64,000 nucleotides of DNA from assembly GCF_039534915.1 (NCBI RefSeq), contig NZ_BAAAWE010000001.1, forward strand, positions 2,294,001-2,358,000, written 5' to 3'. Made by a program: the position numbers and the translations under genes. Numbering within the stretch: position 1 is the first letter of the stretch; every line of letters begins with the position of its first letter. Positions 16,465 through 22,721 of the stretch are shown piece after piece. The notes under the pieces were generated by a model. That model saw nothing but the letters and a program-made list of their open reading frames with translations. It did not search any database and was not told where the DNA came from. The stretch comes from Streptomyces roseofulvus. GTDB taxonomy: Bacteria > Actinomycetota > Actinomycetes > Streptomycetales > Streptomycetaceae.

Positions 16465-17076
16465 ATGTATCCGATATGGATTGAAGGCAGTCCCCTCCAG
16501 GGGCAGACCCTCTATGAGGCTCCCTCCTACTCGTGCTGCATCTACGAGAACCGTCCCTTCGATGAGAAGCAGGCTGCCCTGGCCTGCGCGTACCACGAGG
16601 CTGGCCATGCCATCGCCGGGATGGCGGCAGGCATGACCGCCCGGGACATCTCCATCAGAACTGACGCTTGTGGTCGGTGTGGAGCTGTGAAGGCCGGTGG
16701 AGAGAACAAGGGCGTGCTCTTGCTCTCCGCTCCGGGGCCCGACGTGGTGATGATGCTCGCCGCTGGAGTACAGGCAGAGTTGATCTGGCTGACGCTCAAC
16801 GGGCTTCTGACCGATGCCGTCGGCTGGGTGACCGAGGCCGGGGGGATCGGCGATCAGAAAGATGCTCAGGATGTCGCCCAGTACTACGGCCATGAACTCG
16901 ACTACACCGTGCCGAGCACCATGGACCCCTACAACTACCCGAACCAACAGGTAAGGGCTCAGGTCCTCCTCGCTAGCCTCTGGGACAACGTTGTGGCGGT
17001 GGCCGAGGAACTTGCCGTTAAGCGGACACTGACCGCCGCAGACGTGATGAGACTGACGCACACCCCCCAGAAGTGA
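16465..17076 (+). CDS. M41 (FtsH-type) metalloprotease domain protein without AAA module
   Basis: A 203-residue protein with ACAYHEAGHAIAGMAAG, where His44-Glu45-Ala-Gly-His48 is the HEAGH zinc site of peptidase family M41. Downstream EAGGIGDQKDAQDVA resembles the FtsH segment GGxxND that gives the third ligand (Asp130 or Asp133 here). The AAA+ ATPase and membrane helices of FtsH are missing. A Cys pair (DACGRCG) lies between. The ATG was chosen; a GTG two codons earlier is possible. It is the last gene of the rightward arm. It may be a free-standing protease acting on a repressor or structural protein, but no target is visible. Confidence 0.72.
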   Translation: MYPIWIEGSPLQGQTLYEAPSYSCCIYENRPFDEKQAALACAYHEAGHAIAGMAAGMTARDISIRTDACGRCGAVKAGGENKGVLLLSAPGPDVVMMLAAGVQAELIWLTLNGLLTDAVGWVTEAGGIGDQKDAQDVAQYYGHELDYTVPSTMDPYNYPNQQVRAQVLLASLWDNVVAVAEELAVKRTLTAADVMRLTHTPQK

Positions 17077-17410
17077 CCCGGATCACCCACCCTCGGAAAC
17101 CCCGGCGAACACGCGCTTCAAGGGTCTTAGAATGTTGGGAACCCCGGGCCGATCCCGCTTGCTATCCACGTTCGGCTTTTCGTGTGAGCGAGTCGGGGGT
17201 CACCCCCCACCCCTGCCGTAGGGTCTTGCTCGTTTGAATTCGTGAGTGTGCTTGCTTGCGGGTTGTCAAGCGTGTGAGTGAGTCGCTTAGTGAATTCGTT
17301 TAGTCTTTGTGCTTTAGTTCAAGCTTTGCTTTTGCTTGCTTGTCATTCACTCGTTGCGTTAGTGATTGAGTGAGTGAGAGTCTGTGTGTGCACTGCTGTA
17401 GTAATGACTA

Positions 17411-17432
17411 AGGCCACCTTTCGGGGTGGCCT
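17411..17432. terminator. Hairpin in the low-GC tract
   Basis: A perfect eight-base stem, AGGCCACC / GGTGGCCT, with a six-base loop (TTTCGG) lies midway between the ends of the metalloprotease and capsid genes. T-rich sequence on both sides allows it to terminate transcripts from either direction. Confidence 0.55.
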
Positions 17433-17606
17433 ATTGCAGTGGTGTGTAGTGGCTCAGCGTTTAGTGAAAGTGTTTGTTTCACTGTTTCTGCTTAGTCACA
17501 CTGTTGTGGTGTGGTGGTGTAGTCACGGGGGTGTGTGCACTAGGGGAGTGCTCCAGGGTGGCGCCTAGGCCGGCTGATGCGTGCTGCCCTCTGGGTACAA
17601 GAAAGG

Positions 17607-17639
17607 GCCCCGCCCCCTCGATAGGTGAGAGAGCGGGGC
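17607..17639 (-). terminator. Terminator of the capsid operon
   Basis: A seven-base GC stem, GCCCCGC / GCGGGGC, lies immediately after the capsid stop codon in the leftward direction and is followed on that strand by CCCTTTCTTG, a short U-run. It marks the end of the leftward operon. Confidence 0.6.
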
Positions 17640-17648
17640 TCGGACGCG

Positions 17649-18623
17649 TTAGCGAGTCGTCTTCGGGGTGAGCTGGACGCCGATGCAGCGGTCGGCGTCA
17701 AGGATCGCAGCACCGCACAGGACATCGGTAGAGACCTGCACGGAAAGACGTTCCGGAACGGCGGCACGGGTGACCCGGACGCCGTACTTCGAATCGTGGT
17801 CGACAGAGGCGCCCGACTGGGCGCCGTCCATCGGACGAGGTACCCGAAGCACGAGGGTGAACGCCTCGCCGGTGAAGGCGACCATGCCCTCAATCATGGT
17901 CGACACGAACACGCGGAAGCCCAGGAACGAACCCATGTAGTTCTCTTCAAGCTTGTCCGCGCCGTCCTGGATGAGACTGGCCTTCCCGTAGGAGTCAGCC
18001 CTAACGAACAGATCATCAGAAAGGATCTCCGCGCGGAACTTCGGAGACACGACGAGGTTGCGGCCCTCCAGAGGAACCTTCTTCTCCGTCATGTGCAGGT
18101 CCAGCTTCACGAGAGTGTCACGGAGGGAGTCGCCTTCCTTGTGCTCGATAGCCTTGGAGAGGAACTTACCCTCAGCGTCCTTGAGGTCATTACCCTTGGC
18201 GGCAATAGCCTTGTTCAGCTCAGCGGCAATACGAGACTCGACCGAGTTCTCATCGCCGACGGCAACGGCTTCGGCCTGCGGTGCGGTGATCTGCTGGGCG
18301 ATGCTCTCAATGTTGAGGGTGGTGTCCCACGTGTTCGTCAGGGTCGACACGTAGGAATGCGTATCGATGACAACAGGGATCAGCTTCTCGTCAAGCTTTG
18401 AGTTGTCTACGGCCGAATCCTTGGCAAGGTTCTTGGCTCCGAACACGGTGGGCTTACGGACGTTGACCGTGGCGCCAACGCCCGCAGTGAAGCGCTGCTC
18501 GATGTCTCGGTAGACCAGGCGGCCAAGAACCGAGCGGTTCTTGAGTACCGACACCGAAACCTGCGAGATCATGTCGATGACGCCAACGTTGCCGCCGGAA
18601 GCGGAGGTCTCAAACTTAGCCAT
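17649..18623 (-). CDS. P22 coat-like major capsid protein
   Basis: A 324-residue protein that reads as a phage major capsid protein of the P22 gp5 type. Family pattern: MISQVSVSVLKNRSVLGRLVYRDIE near the N-terminus, TVNVRKPTVF, the sequence VVIDTHSYVSTLTNTWDTTL (in gp5 relatives the strand before the conserved helix), then NKAIAAKG...DTLVKLDLHMTEKKVPLEGRNLVVSPKFRAEILSDD and a C-terminal ASVDHDSKYGVRVTRAAV. It is shorter than P22 coat (about 430) and seems to lack the inserted domain. The ATG has AGGAG at ideal spacing, and the frame is intact from end to end, so it is not decayed. It follows an XRE gene by 42 bases. No scaffold, portal or terminase gene lies nearby. Confidence 0.76.
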   Translation of the reverse strand: MAKFETSASGGNVGVIDMISQVSVSVLKNRSVLGRLVYRDIEQRFTAGVGATVNVRKPTVFGAKNLAKDSAVDNSKLDEKLIPVVIDTHSYVSTLTNTWDTTLNIESIAQQITAPQAEAVAVGDENSVESRIAAELNKAIAAKGNDLKDAEGKFLSKAIEHKEGDSLRDTLVKLDLHMTEKKVPLEGRNLVVSPKFRAEILSDDLFVRADSYGKASLIQDGADKLEENYMGSFLGFRVFVSTMIEGMVAFTGEAFTLVLRVPRPMDGAQSGASVDHDSKYGVRVTRAAVPERLSVQVSTDVLCGAAILDADRCIGVQLTPKTTR

Positions 18624-18665
18624 GGTGAATCTCCTTAAGTGGTGGGGCAGGAAAAGTGTGTTGGG

Positions 18666-19028
18666 TCAGCGCGCGAGGACGACGTCAGCCAGAAGCGCAG
18701 CGTCAGCGTGGGCGTCCGACTCGACCGGCATGTAGTCCGCGTCGTGCTTCTGGAGCAGGACGTGAGCCACGAGAAGCCGGGTGTCCACCTCTGCGAGACG
18801 GCGAGCGTCCTTCTTGTTGGTCGGGAACGTCGGGGCGTCCATGCCGGGGATGACCTTCGCGACAGGCATGCGCACGGCAGCGGCCCACTTGAGCAGGTAC
18901 TCGGGGCTTGGGGCGGTCTCCCCGGCCTCCCAGCGGGACACGGTGCAGGCGTTGACACCGGCGCGCTCGGCAATGACTTCCTGGGTGAGGCCGTGGGACT
19001 TGCGCCAGTCGGCGAGCTTGGTGTGCAT
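18666..19028 (-). CDS. XRE-family regulator (Cro/CI-like)
   Basis: A 120-residue protein. Residues 1-55 are a helix-turn-helix (LADWRKSHGLTQEVIAERAGVNACTVSRWEAGETAPSPEYLL). The rest is a helical Ala/Asp-rich tail without a recognised sensor or peptidase domain. The ATG has GAAGGAAT upstream. It directly precedes the capsid gene in the same direction and so is probably co-transcribed with it, an unusual place for a regulator if it were the element's main repressor. It may autoregulate the capsid operon. Confidence 0.82.
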   Translation of the reverse strand: MHTKLADWRKSHGLTQEVIAERAGVNACTVSRWEAGETAPSPEYLLKWAAAVRMPVAKVIPGMDAPTFPTNKKDARRLAEVDTRLLVAHVLLQKHDADYMPVESDAHADAALLADVVLAR

Positions 19029-19089
19029 GGTTGATTCCTTCCGAGAAGCCCCCTTCTTGCAGGGGTGCAGATTGACGGGCAAAAGAGAG

Positions 19090-19119
19090 AGCCCCGGCCA
19101 GCCGAAGCCAACCGGGGCT
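19090..19119 (-). terminator. Terminator between zinc-finger and XRE genes
   Basis: On the leftward strand AGCCCCGG...CCGGGGCT forms an eight-base stem with an inner GGC/GCC stem, followed by CTCTCTTTTG. It lies between the zinc-finger gene stop and the XRE start, and would separate or reduce expression of the capsid part of the operon. Confidence 0.65.
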
Positions 19120-19174
19120 ATCTCAGAGAGAAGAGAGGCGTCCTCTCACCTATAGGGAATAGTCGTGACACCGA

Positions 19175-19792
19175 TCAGAGGAACAGATGAGGGTACGAGC
19201 GGGCGAAGATCTCGGGGTACTGCTGGATGCGCCTCTTGTCTTCCTCCGTCCAGCGGTTCGGCTTAGGCGGAGGGACCACGCCCTCACGGCCCTTGAAGCC
19301 GCTGGTCTGCCCACGCTCACGCCGCTTACGGTGCGTCGCCCCGGCCGTCTTGCAGTCATCCGAGCAGTACGTTCGAGGCCGCCCACGGCCCCTCAGAGGC
19401 GTTGAGCAGCCGCCACAGCCGCAGGCATGCCCATCGGCGAACACGAACCGCACAGCACCGCCACGGCCCACGCGGACGGCCCTCACCTCCCGCTGCACCC
19501 CGTCGAACTCACAGAGGCAGTACAGGCCGGGGAGAAGCCCGGCACACGCCTTGCACACGATGGGCGTGTCCTGGTTGGACACCTTCTCCTGCCCGTAGCC
19601 GCCCTGGTCGGCCACCAGACCGCCCGGACCGGCCGGAGGCGGGTCTACTACGTCTGGGTCGGGAACATCGGCCAACGTGGCGCGTACAGGGTCATCACTG
19701 TTCGAGTAGTTCCACCCCTCGGGGGTGGGTGCACCGTCGGCAGCCTTGTCGGCTTGCTGAGCGGCGATGAGGCGGTCAAGGTCAGTTGTCAT
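19175..19792 (-). CDS. Cysteine-rich zinc-finger protein, hypothetical
   Basis: A 205-residue protein with an acidic, Pro-rich N-terminal 75 residues, then CKACAGLLPGLYCLCEF and a second cluster, HACGCGGCSTPLRGRGRPRTYCSDDCKTAGATHRKRRERG. The second has the spacing of a CGNR-like or treble-clef finger (Cys-x2-Cys...R-x-YCS-x2-C followed by basic residues), which suggests nucleic-acid binding. The C-terminal NRWTEEDKRRIQQYPEIF is helical. The ATG has GAAGGGA upstream; longer in-frame starts lack a ribosome binding site. No known phage protein is recognised, though a DNA-binding role in replication or packaging is possible. Confidence 0.68.
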   Translation of the reverse strand: MTTDLDRLIAAQQADKAADGAPTPEGWNYSNSDDPVRATLADVPDPDVVDPPPAGPGGLVADQGGYGQEKVSNQDTPIVCKACAGLLPGLYCLCEFDGVQREVRAVRVGRGGAVRFVFADGHACGCGGCSTPLRGRGRPRTYCSDDCKTAGATHRKRRERGQTSGFKGREGVVPPPKPNRWTEEDKRRIQQYPEIFARSYPHLFL

Positions 19793-20079
19793 GGTCGGGG
19801 TTCCCTTCGGGGTGGCCGGCTGACCCGAAGTCAGCCGTGGTGGGGTGGTCTTGTGGGGTGAGGCCCCGTCGCGAAGAGGGGCCGCTAGGTGGTGGTCTAC
19901 GTAGCCCCAAGCGGAGTAGACCGGTGTTCTTCCGGTGGGCCTCCAGAACACCTCAACCCGGAAGCAGCCTCTTGGGGAGGCTGTTACCTAGCTCTTGCCT
20001 AGCTCCCTGTACGGTCGCTAGCCGCTTACTACGGAGAGCCACGAAAGGGGCGCTCTTACTTACTGCCATAAGTTCTCTG
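19793..20079. other. Noncoding segment upstream of the zinc-finger gene
   Basis: This 287-base gap lies between two leftward genes and is long enough for its own promoter. It holds the CCTAGCTC repeat pair and several short inverted repeats, including GGGGCGCTC/GAGCGCCCC-like pieces. I see no coding sequence. Confidence 0.5.
19987..20005. repeat. Pair of CCTAGCTC direct repeats, 11-base period
   Basis: CCTAGCTC occurs at 19987-19994 and again at 19998-20005, one helical turn apart, in the gap upstream of the zinc-finger gene. A related CGCTAGCCGC lies about ten bases further on. The spacing suits cooperative regulator binding on one DNA face. Confidence 0.5.
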
Positions 20080-20406
20080 TCACTCTCCGTGGCCAGGGAG
20101 GAGGTAGAAGGTCGTTTCAGCGCCTCGCTTCTCTCCGACCGTCTCCCACGTCAGCCATCCGGCCTGTGCGAGGAGTTCCGCGCCGCGCTGCGTGTAGGCG
20201 CGCTGCATGTGCTGGGTTCCGGATACGCCTACCGCGTCGGTCAGGGACCGCCATGGAACGGTTACCTGGGAGTCGTCTCCACAGAGCCGCGCTACCTGCT
20301 TGGCCACGTGCATGGCGGGCAGAGAGACGCATTGGATGGCGTCCCGATACCACCCGCCCGCCTGCCCGGTAGGCAGGCGAGTTTCAGCGGACACTGGGAC
20401 CTTCAC
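20080..20406 (-). CDS. Putative winged-helix DNA-binding protein
   Basis: A 108-residue protein with AIQCVSLPAMHVAKQVARLCGDDSQVTVPWRSLTDAVGVSG, followed by TQRGAELLAQAGWLTWETVGEKRGAETTFYLLPG. The helix-turn-helix (VPWRSLTDAVGVS) followed by a strand-turn-strand wing looks like a small winged helix of the kind used in plasmid and phage replication or control. The GTG start overlaps the upstream stop as GTGA, which decides it; an ATG eleven codons earlier would overlap more. The role is inferred from shape only. Confidence 0.62.
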   Translation of the reverse strand: MKVPVSAETRLPTGQAGGWYRDAIQCVSLPAMHVAKQVARLCGDDSQVTVPWRSLTDAVGVSGTQHMQRAYTQRGAELLAQAGWLTWETVGEKRGAETTFYLLPGHGE

Positions 20407-20576
20407 GGCTTCGGCTTTCCTTCCGTGATCACGAACCACTCCGGGCCCTCTTTGTTGTCGTCGTCCATGGGGCCGTCATGCCAGATGTTGTTGTTGACCT
20501 TGAGTCGGGCAACGTCGTCTCGGTGACATCGGATGAGCCAGTCGCCGGTATTGCCTATAGGGACTACGCGATTCAC
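20403..20576 (-). CDS. Small hypothetical protein, first gene of leftward arm
   Basis: A 57-residue protein (NRVVPIGNTGDWLIRCHRDDVARLKVNNNIWHDGPMDDDNKEGPEWFVITEG). GTG was chosen because GGAAAGGAAG precedes it. The frame upstream is open for another 100 codons but reads as random high-GC sequence and covers the operator region. Its TGA overlaps the next GTG. It is probably the leader gene of the leftward operon. Family unknown. Confidence 0.55.
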   Translation of the reverse strand: MNRVVPIGNTGDWLIRCHRDDVARLKVNNNIWHDGPMDDDNKEGPEWFVITEGKPKP

Positions 20577-20860
20577 GAGCGCGCTTCCTTTCCGCTCTCG
20601 GATGTCGGGGCGGGCTCCACCGTGCCCACCCCATCCGGACCCGTCAAGCCTGGATGGATGTCCGGAACGGGACCAAGGTCCCTCCACGGTTGGGGCACGA
20701 AGGGTCCCGTCCCCCTTGGCGCGGACGACTTCCCGTCGCGGCCGGCAGGCTGAAAGTCCCGACCGCCCCGCCACAGGCACGGGACTATGGTCCGTGACGC
20801 AAGCCACCACGGACACGTCCAGACGTGCAAAACCTAGATGGATCACGTACTGTCGATGCC
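20577..20860. promoter_or_regulatory. Divergent control region of the element
   Basis: This 284-base gap lies between the leftward operon and the rightward control gene. It holds two related palindromes: GGGACCAAGGTCCC (20669-20682, perfect) and CACGGGACTATGGTCCGTG (20778-20796, imperfect), sharing GGGAC-N4-GTCC. This is the layout of a phage-like genetic switch, with operators serving back-to-back promoters. The rightward gene lacks a clear ribosome binding site and may be leaderless. No promoter hexamers are claimed. Confidence 0.6.
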
Positions 20861-21484
20861 ATGAGAGAACACGTGATCCCACAGGGAGACCCCTCGGGGC
20901 CGCAGCCGCCCCAGGAACTTCGCGACGCCGTAAACGAACAGGGCGTATGGATCCGACAGGTCGTCTCGCACGGCAACTTTGAGGCGTGGCACTTCTTCCG
21001 TCTCGGTTCCACCGGAGGCGCCCCCACGCACGTCTTCATTCGCCCCGTCGAAGGCGGAGACGCAGCCGCACAGGCACGAGGAATCACCACGACCGTACTC
21101 AGGGAGGTGAACCCGAATTCGGCGGCTCGACACGCGGAAGAGGCGTTCCAGTCCACGGCACGGATGCGGGAACAACTCGACAAGGCCAAGGAACGCAGCG
21201 ACGAAAGGAAGACCCGCCACCATCTAGACGAAATCCTCACCACAGAGAAGGGACCAACAGACCGCTACCTATCGGCTCTCGCAATCCGATACGAGGCACT
21301 AACCACAGCGGGGGAACGCTCTCCCGTAAACCGTCTGATCGAAATCACCGGTAAGAGCCATGGGACCGTCAAGAGCCATGTTCAGCTCGCCCGCAAGAAG
21401 GAATTCCTCGAAGCGGTAGGGACTAAGGCGGGCGGCATGGCTACCAGCAAGGCAAAAGCAACATTGCAAGACGAAGAGAAGTAG
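20861..21484 (+). CDS. Helix-turn-helix control protein upstream of integrase
   Basis: A 207-residue protein. The N-terminal half (IPQGDPSGPQPPQELRDAVNEQGVWIRQVVSHGNFEAWHFFRLG) is a small alpha-beta domain, the middle is a charged coiled coil (RMREQLDKAKERSDERKTRHHLDEIL), and the C-terminus carries a helix-turn-helix (SPVNRLIEITGKSHGTVKSHVQLARKKEFL). It ends 12 bases before the integrase gene and is probably co-transcribed with it, so it may control integration or excision. The ATG lacks a strong ribosome binding site; a start twelve codons upstream has none either. Confidence 0.68.
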   Translation: MREHVIPQGDPSGPQPPQELRDAVNEQGVWIRQVVSHGNFEAWHFFRLGSTGGAPTHVFIRPVEGGDAAAQARGITTTVLREVNPNSAARHAEEAFQSTARMREQLDKAKERSDERKTRHHLDEILTTEKGPTDRYLSALAIRYEALTTAGERSPVNRLIEITGKSHGTVKSHVQLARKKEFLEAVGTKAGGMATSKAKATLQDEEK

Positions 21485-21496
21485 GGCACAGCAAAC

Positions 21497-22624
21497 GTGG
21501 CAACGCTTATCGACCGGGGGGCCGATTACACCAAGGGCAAGCGATGGATGGTCCGCTACCGGGAAGCCGGTGGCCGGTCCGGGCGGCAGCGAGAGAAGTC
21601 GTTCAAGCTCAAGAAGGAAGCTCTGGACTTCAAAGCCTCCGTGGAGCACACGGTCCGGGACGGCTCCTACATCGACCCTGACAAGGGAGCGGTCACCGTC
21701 TCCGCGTACTGGGCAGAGTTCACGGGGCGCCGTCAGGTGAAGCAGACGACTGCCTACCGGAACGGGAAGAGCTTCGACCGTCACATACGCCCTGCGATCG
21801 GGCACAAGGCGCTGCGCCACGTGAGCGCGGCAGACCTGGAGAAGATCGCGAACACCATGCAGGCAGGCGGCCTCTCCACGGCCACCTTCTGGGCCGTCGC
21901 CAACCCTCTCCGGGGCATGTTCCGGCAGGCAGTACGAGACAAGGCGCTTGCCGAGTCTCCGTTCCTGTCCGCAGTGCTCCCGAAGCAGCCGCCGAAGGCT
22001 GTCGACGAGACCGAGCTTCCCGAGTTCGCTGACGTAGACAAGATCGCCCGTGGCATGAAGCCACAGAACGCGGTCGGTATCTGGCTCATGGCCGGTTGCG
22101 GGCTGCGCATCGGAGAGGCCATGGGAGTGCGTGAGACGGACTTCCGGATCGTCGCCGGTACCCGCGTGCTCCGCGTCCGTAGGCAGGTGCAGAAGGTGCG
22201 GAACGCTGAGGGCAAGCTGACGGCCGCCCTGGTGCCGTTGAAGCACCGGCAAGAGGGAGAGTGGCGTGACGTGCCTGTGCCGGGTCTCGTCTGGGACCAC
22301 GTGCAGTGGCACATCAAGCGGTTCGGGACGGCCGACGACGGGCGTCTGTTCCGTACTCAGCTCGGGGCGCTGGTCCACCCGGACTGGTACCGGGAGGACT
22401 GGTACAAGGCTGTCCCTCGGGTCGGCGGGAAGCCTCGATGGACGCCGCACGACCTGAGGCACTTCTACGCATCCACGTGCCTGTTGAACGGCCTCCCTCT
22501 GCTGTCCGTGTCCAGGTGGCTGGGACACGGCTCCATCACAGAGACGGCGGACACGTACGGGCATCTGACGCCGGATGCCGTAGACACGGCGGTGTCCGTG
22601 TTGGATGTTGCTCTGGCGGCTTGA
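21497..22624 (+). CDS. int: Tyrosine-family site-specific integrase
   Basis: A 375-residue phage-type integrase. An N-terminal arm-binding region (KRWMVRYREAGGRSGRQREKSFKLKKEA) is followed by a SAM-like core-binding domain (VSAYWAEFTGRRQVKQTTAYRNGKSFDRHIRPAIG) and the catalytic domain. Catalytic residues: Arg in AGCGLRIGEAM, His-x-x-Arg in PHDLRHFYAST, His in WLGHGSITET, and the nucleophile Tyr in TADTYGHLTP. It lies 69 bases from the start of the DUF4126 gene, next to attR, as expected for the enzyme that made this insertion. The frame is intact, so the element may still excise. The start is GTG. Confidence 0.95.
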   Translation: MATLIDRGADYTKGKRWMVRYREAGGRSGRQREKSFKLKKEALDFKASVEHTVRDGSYIDPDKGAVTVSAYWAEFTGRRQVKQTTAYRNGKSFDRHIRPAIGHKALRHVSAADLEKIANTMQAGGLSTATFWAVANPLRGMFRQAVRDKALAESPFLSAVLPKQPPKAVDETELPEFADVDKIARGMKPQNAVGIWLMAGCGLRIGEAMGVRETDFRIVAGTRVLRVRRQVQKVRNAEGKLTAALVPLKHRQEGEWRDVPVPGLVWDHVQWHIKRFGTADDGRLFRTQLGALVHPDWYREDWYKAVPRVGGKPRWTPHDLRHFYASTCLLNGLPLLSVSRWLGHGSITETADTYGHLTPDAVDTAVSVLDVALAA

Positions 22625-22721
22625 GCCCCACCCGTGCTGAGATGTGCTGACTCAGCGCGGCACGAGAGCACATCTATGCAGGTAGGGGGCGCAATGAGTG
22701 TTCTTCCCCTGGTCTTCACCA
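22625..22721 (+). other. Right element junction (attR)
   Basis: The segment joins the integrase stop to the body of the DUF4126 gene. It includes an imperfect inverted repeat around GATGTGCTGA, CATCTATGCAGG (similar to GATCTAGACAGG at the left end), and a good ribosome binding site, GGTAGGGGG. CCCCTGGT at 22706-22713 is the same core word, in the same codon phase, as at attL. Everything before the core is element DNA, so the promoter, leader and first codons of the downstream gene are element-supplied. Confidence 0.75.

Larger units (their letters stand above)
17077..17648. other. Low-GC, GT-rich noncoding tract between convergent arms
   Basis: From 17221 to 17520 I count 140 G+C in 300 bases (about 47%), against over 70% in the chromosome. 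The top strand is dominated by G and T, with repeated GTGAGTGAGT, CTTGCTT, GAATTCGT and TTTAGT words. It contains the hairpin at 17411 and the capsid terminator at 17607. Frames here have no codon bias. Position between two convergent transcripts and base skew suggest an origin, a packaging site or a structured RNA, but none can be confirmed. Confidence 0.6.
12786..22705. mobile_element. Integrated element with lone capsid gene and tyrosine integrase
   Basis: An insertion of about 9.9 kb bounded by attL and attR in the 5' end of the DUF4126 gene, with the integrase beside the right junction. GC content is visibly lower than in the flanks, and gene density and orientation differ. It has a rightward arm (13.1-17.1 kb), a leftward arm (20.6-17.6 kb) with a P22-type capsid gene, and a rightward control gene plus integrase at the right end. 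There is no FtsK-like Tra protein, replication initiator of known type, terminase, portal, tail or lysis gene. This argues against an intact prophage or a conjugative actinomycete element, and suggests a satellite or a reduced prophage. The boundaries are well supported; the class is inferred. Confidence 0.85.

Noticed and set aside
17374..17671. Short rightward frames in the GT-rich tract
   Set aside because: Cys/Val-rich translation from GT-rich DNA, no ribosome binding site and no codon bias.
20577..20882. N-terminal extension of the 57-residue protein to 159 residues
   Set aside because: The extra 100 residues read as random and cover two palindromic operators; the internal GTG has a good ribosome binding site.
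12786..22705. Actinomycete conjugative element (AICE)
   Set aside because: No FtsK-like transfer protein and no RepSA- or prim-pol-type initiator; the capsid gene points elsewhere.
12786..22705. Intact temperate prophage
   Set aside because: At under 10 kb with no terminase, portal, tail or lysis genes it cannot make an independent phage.
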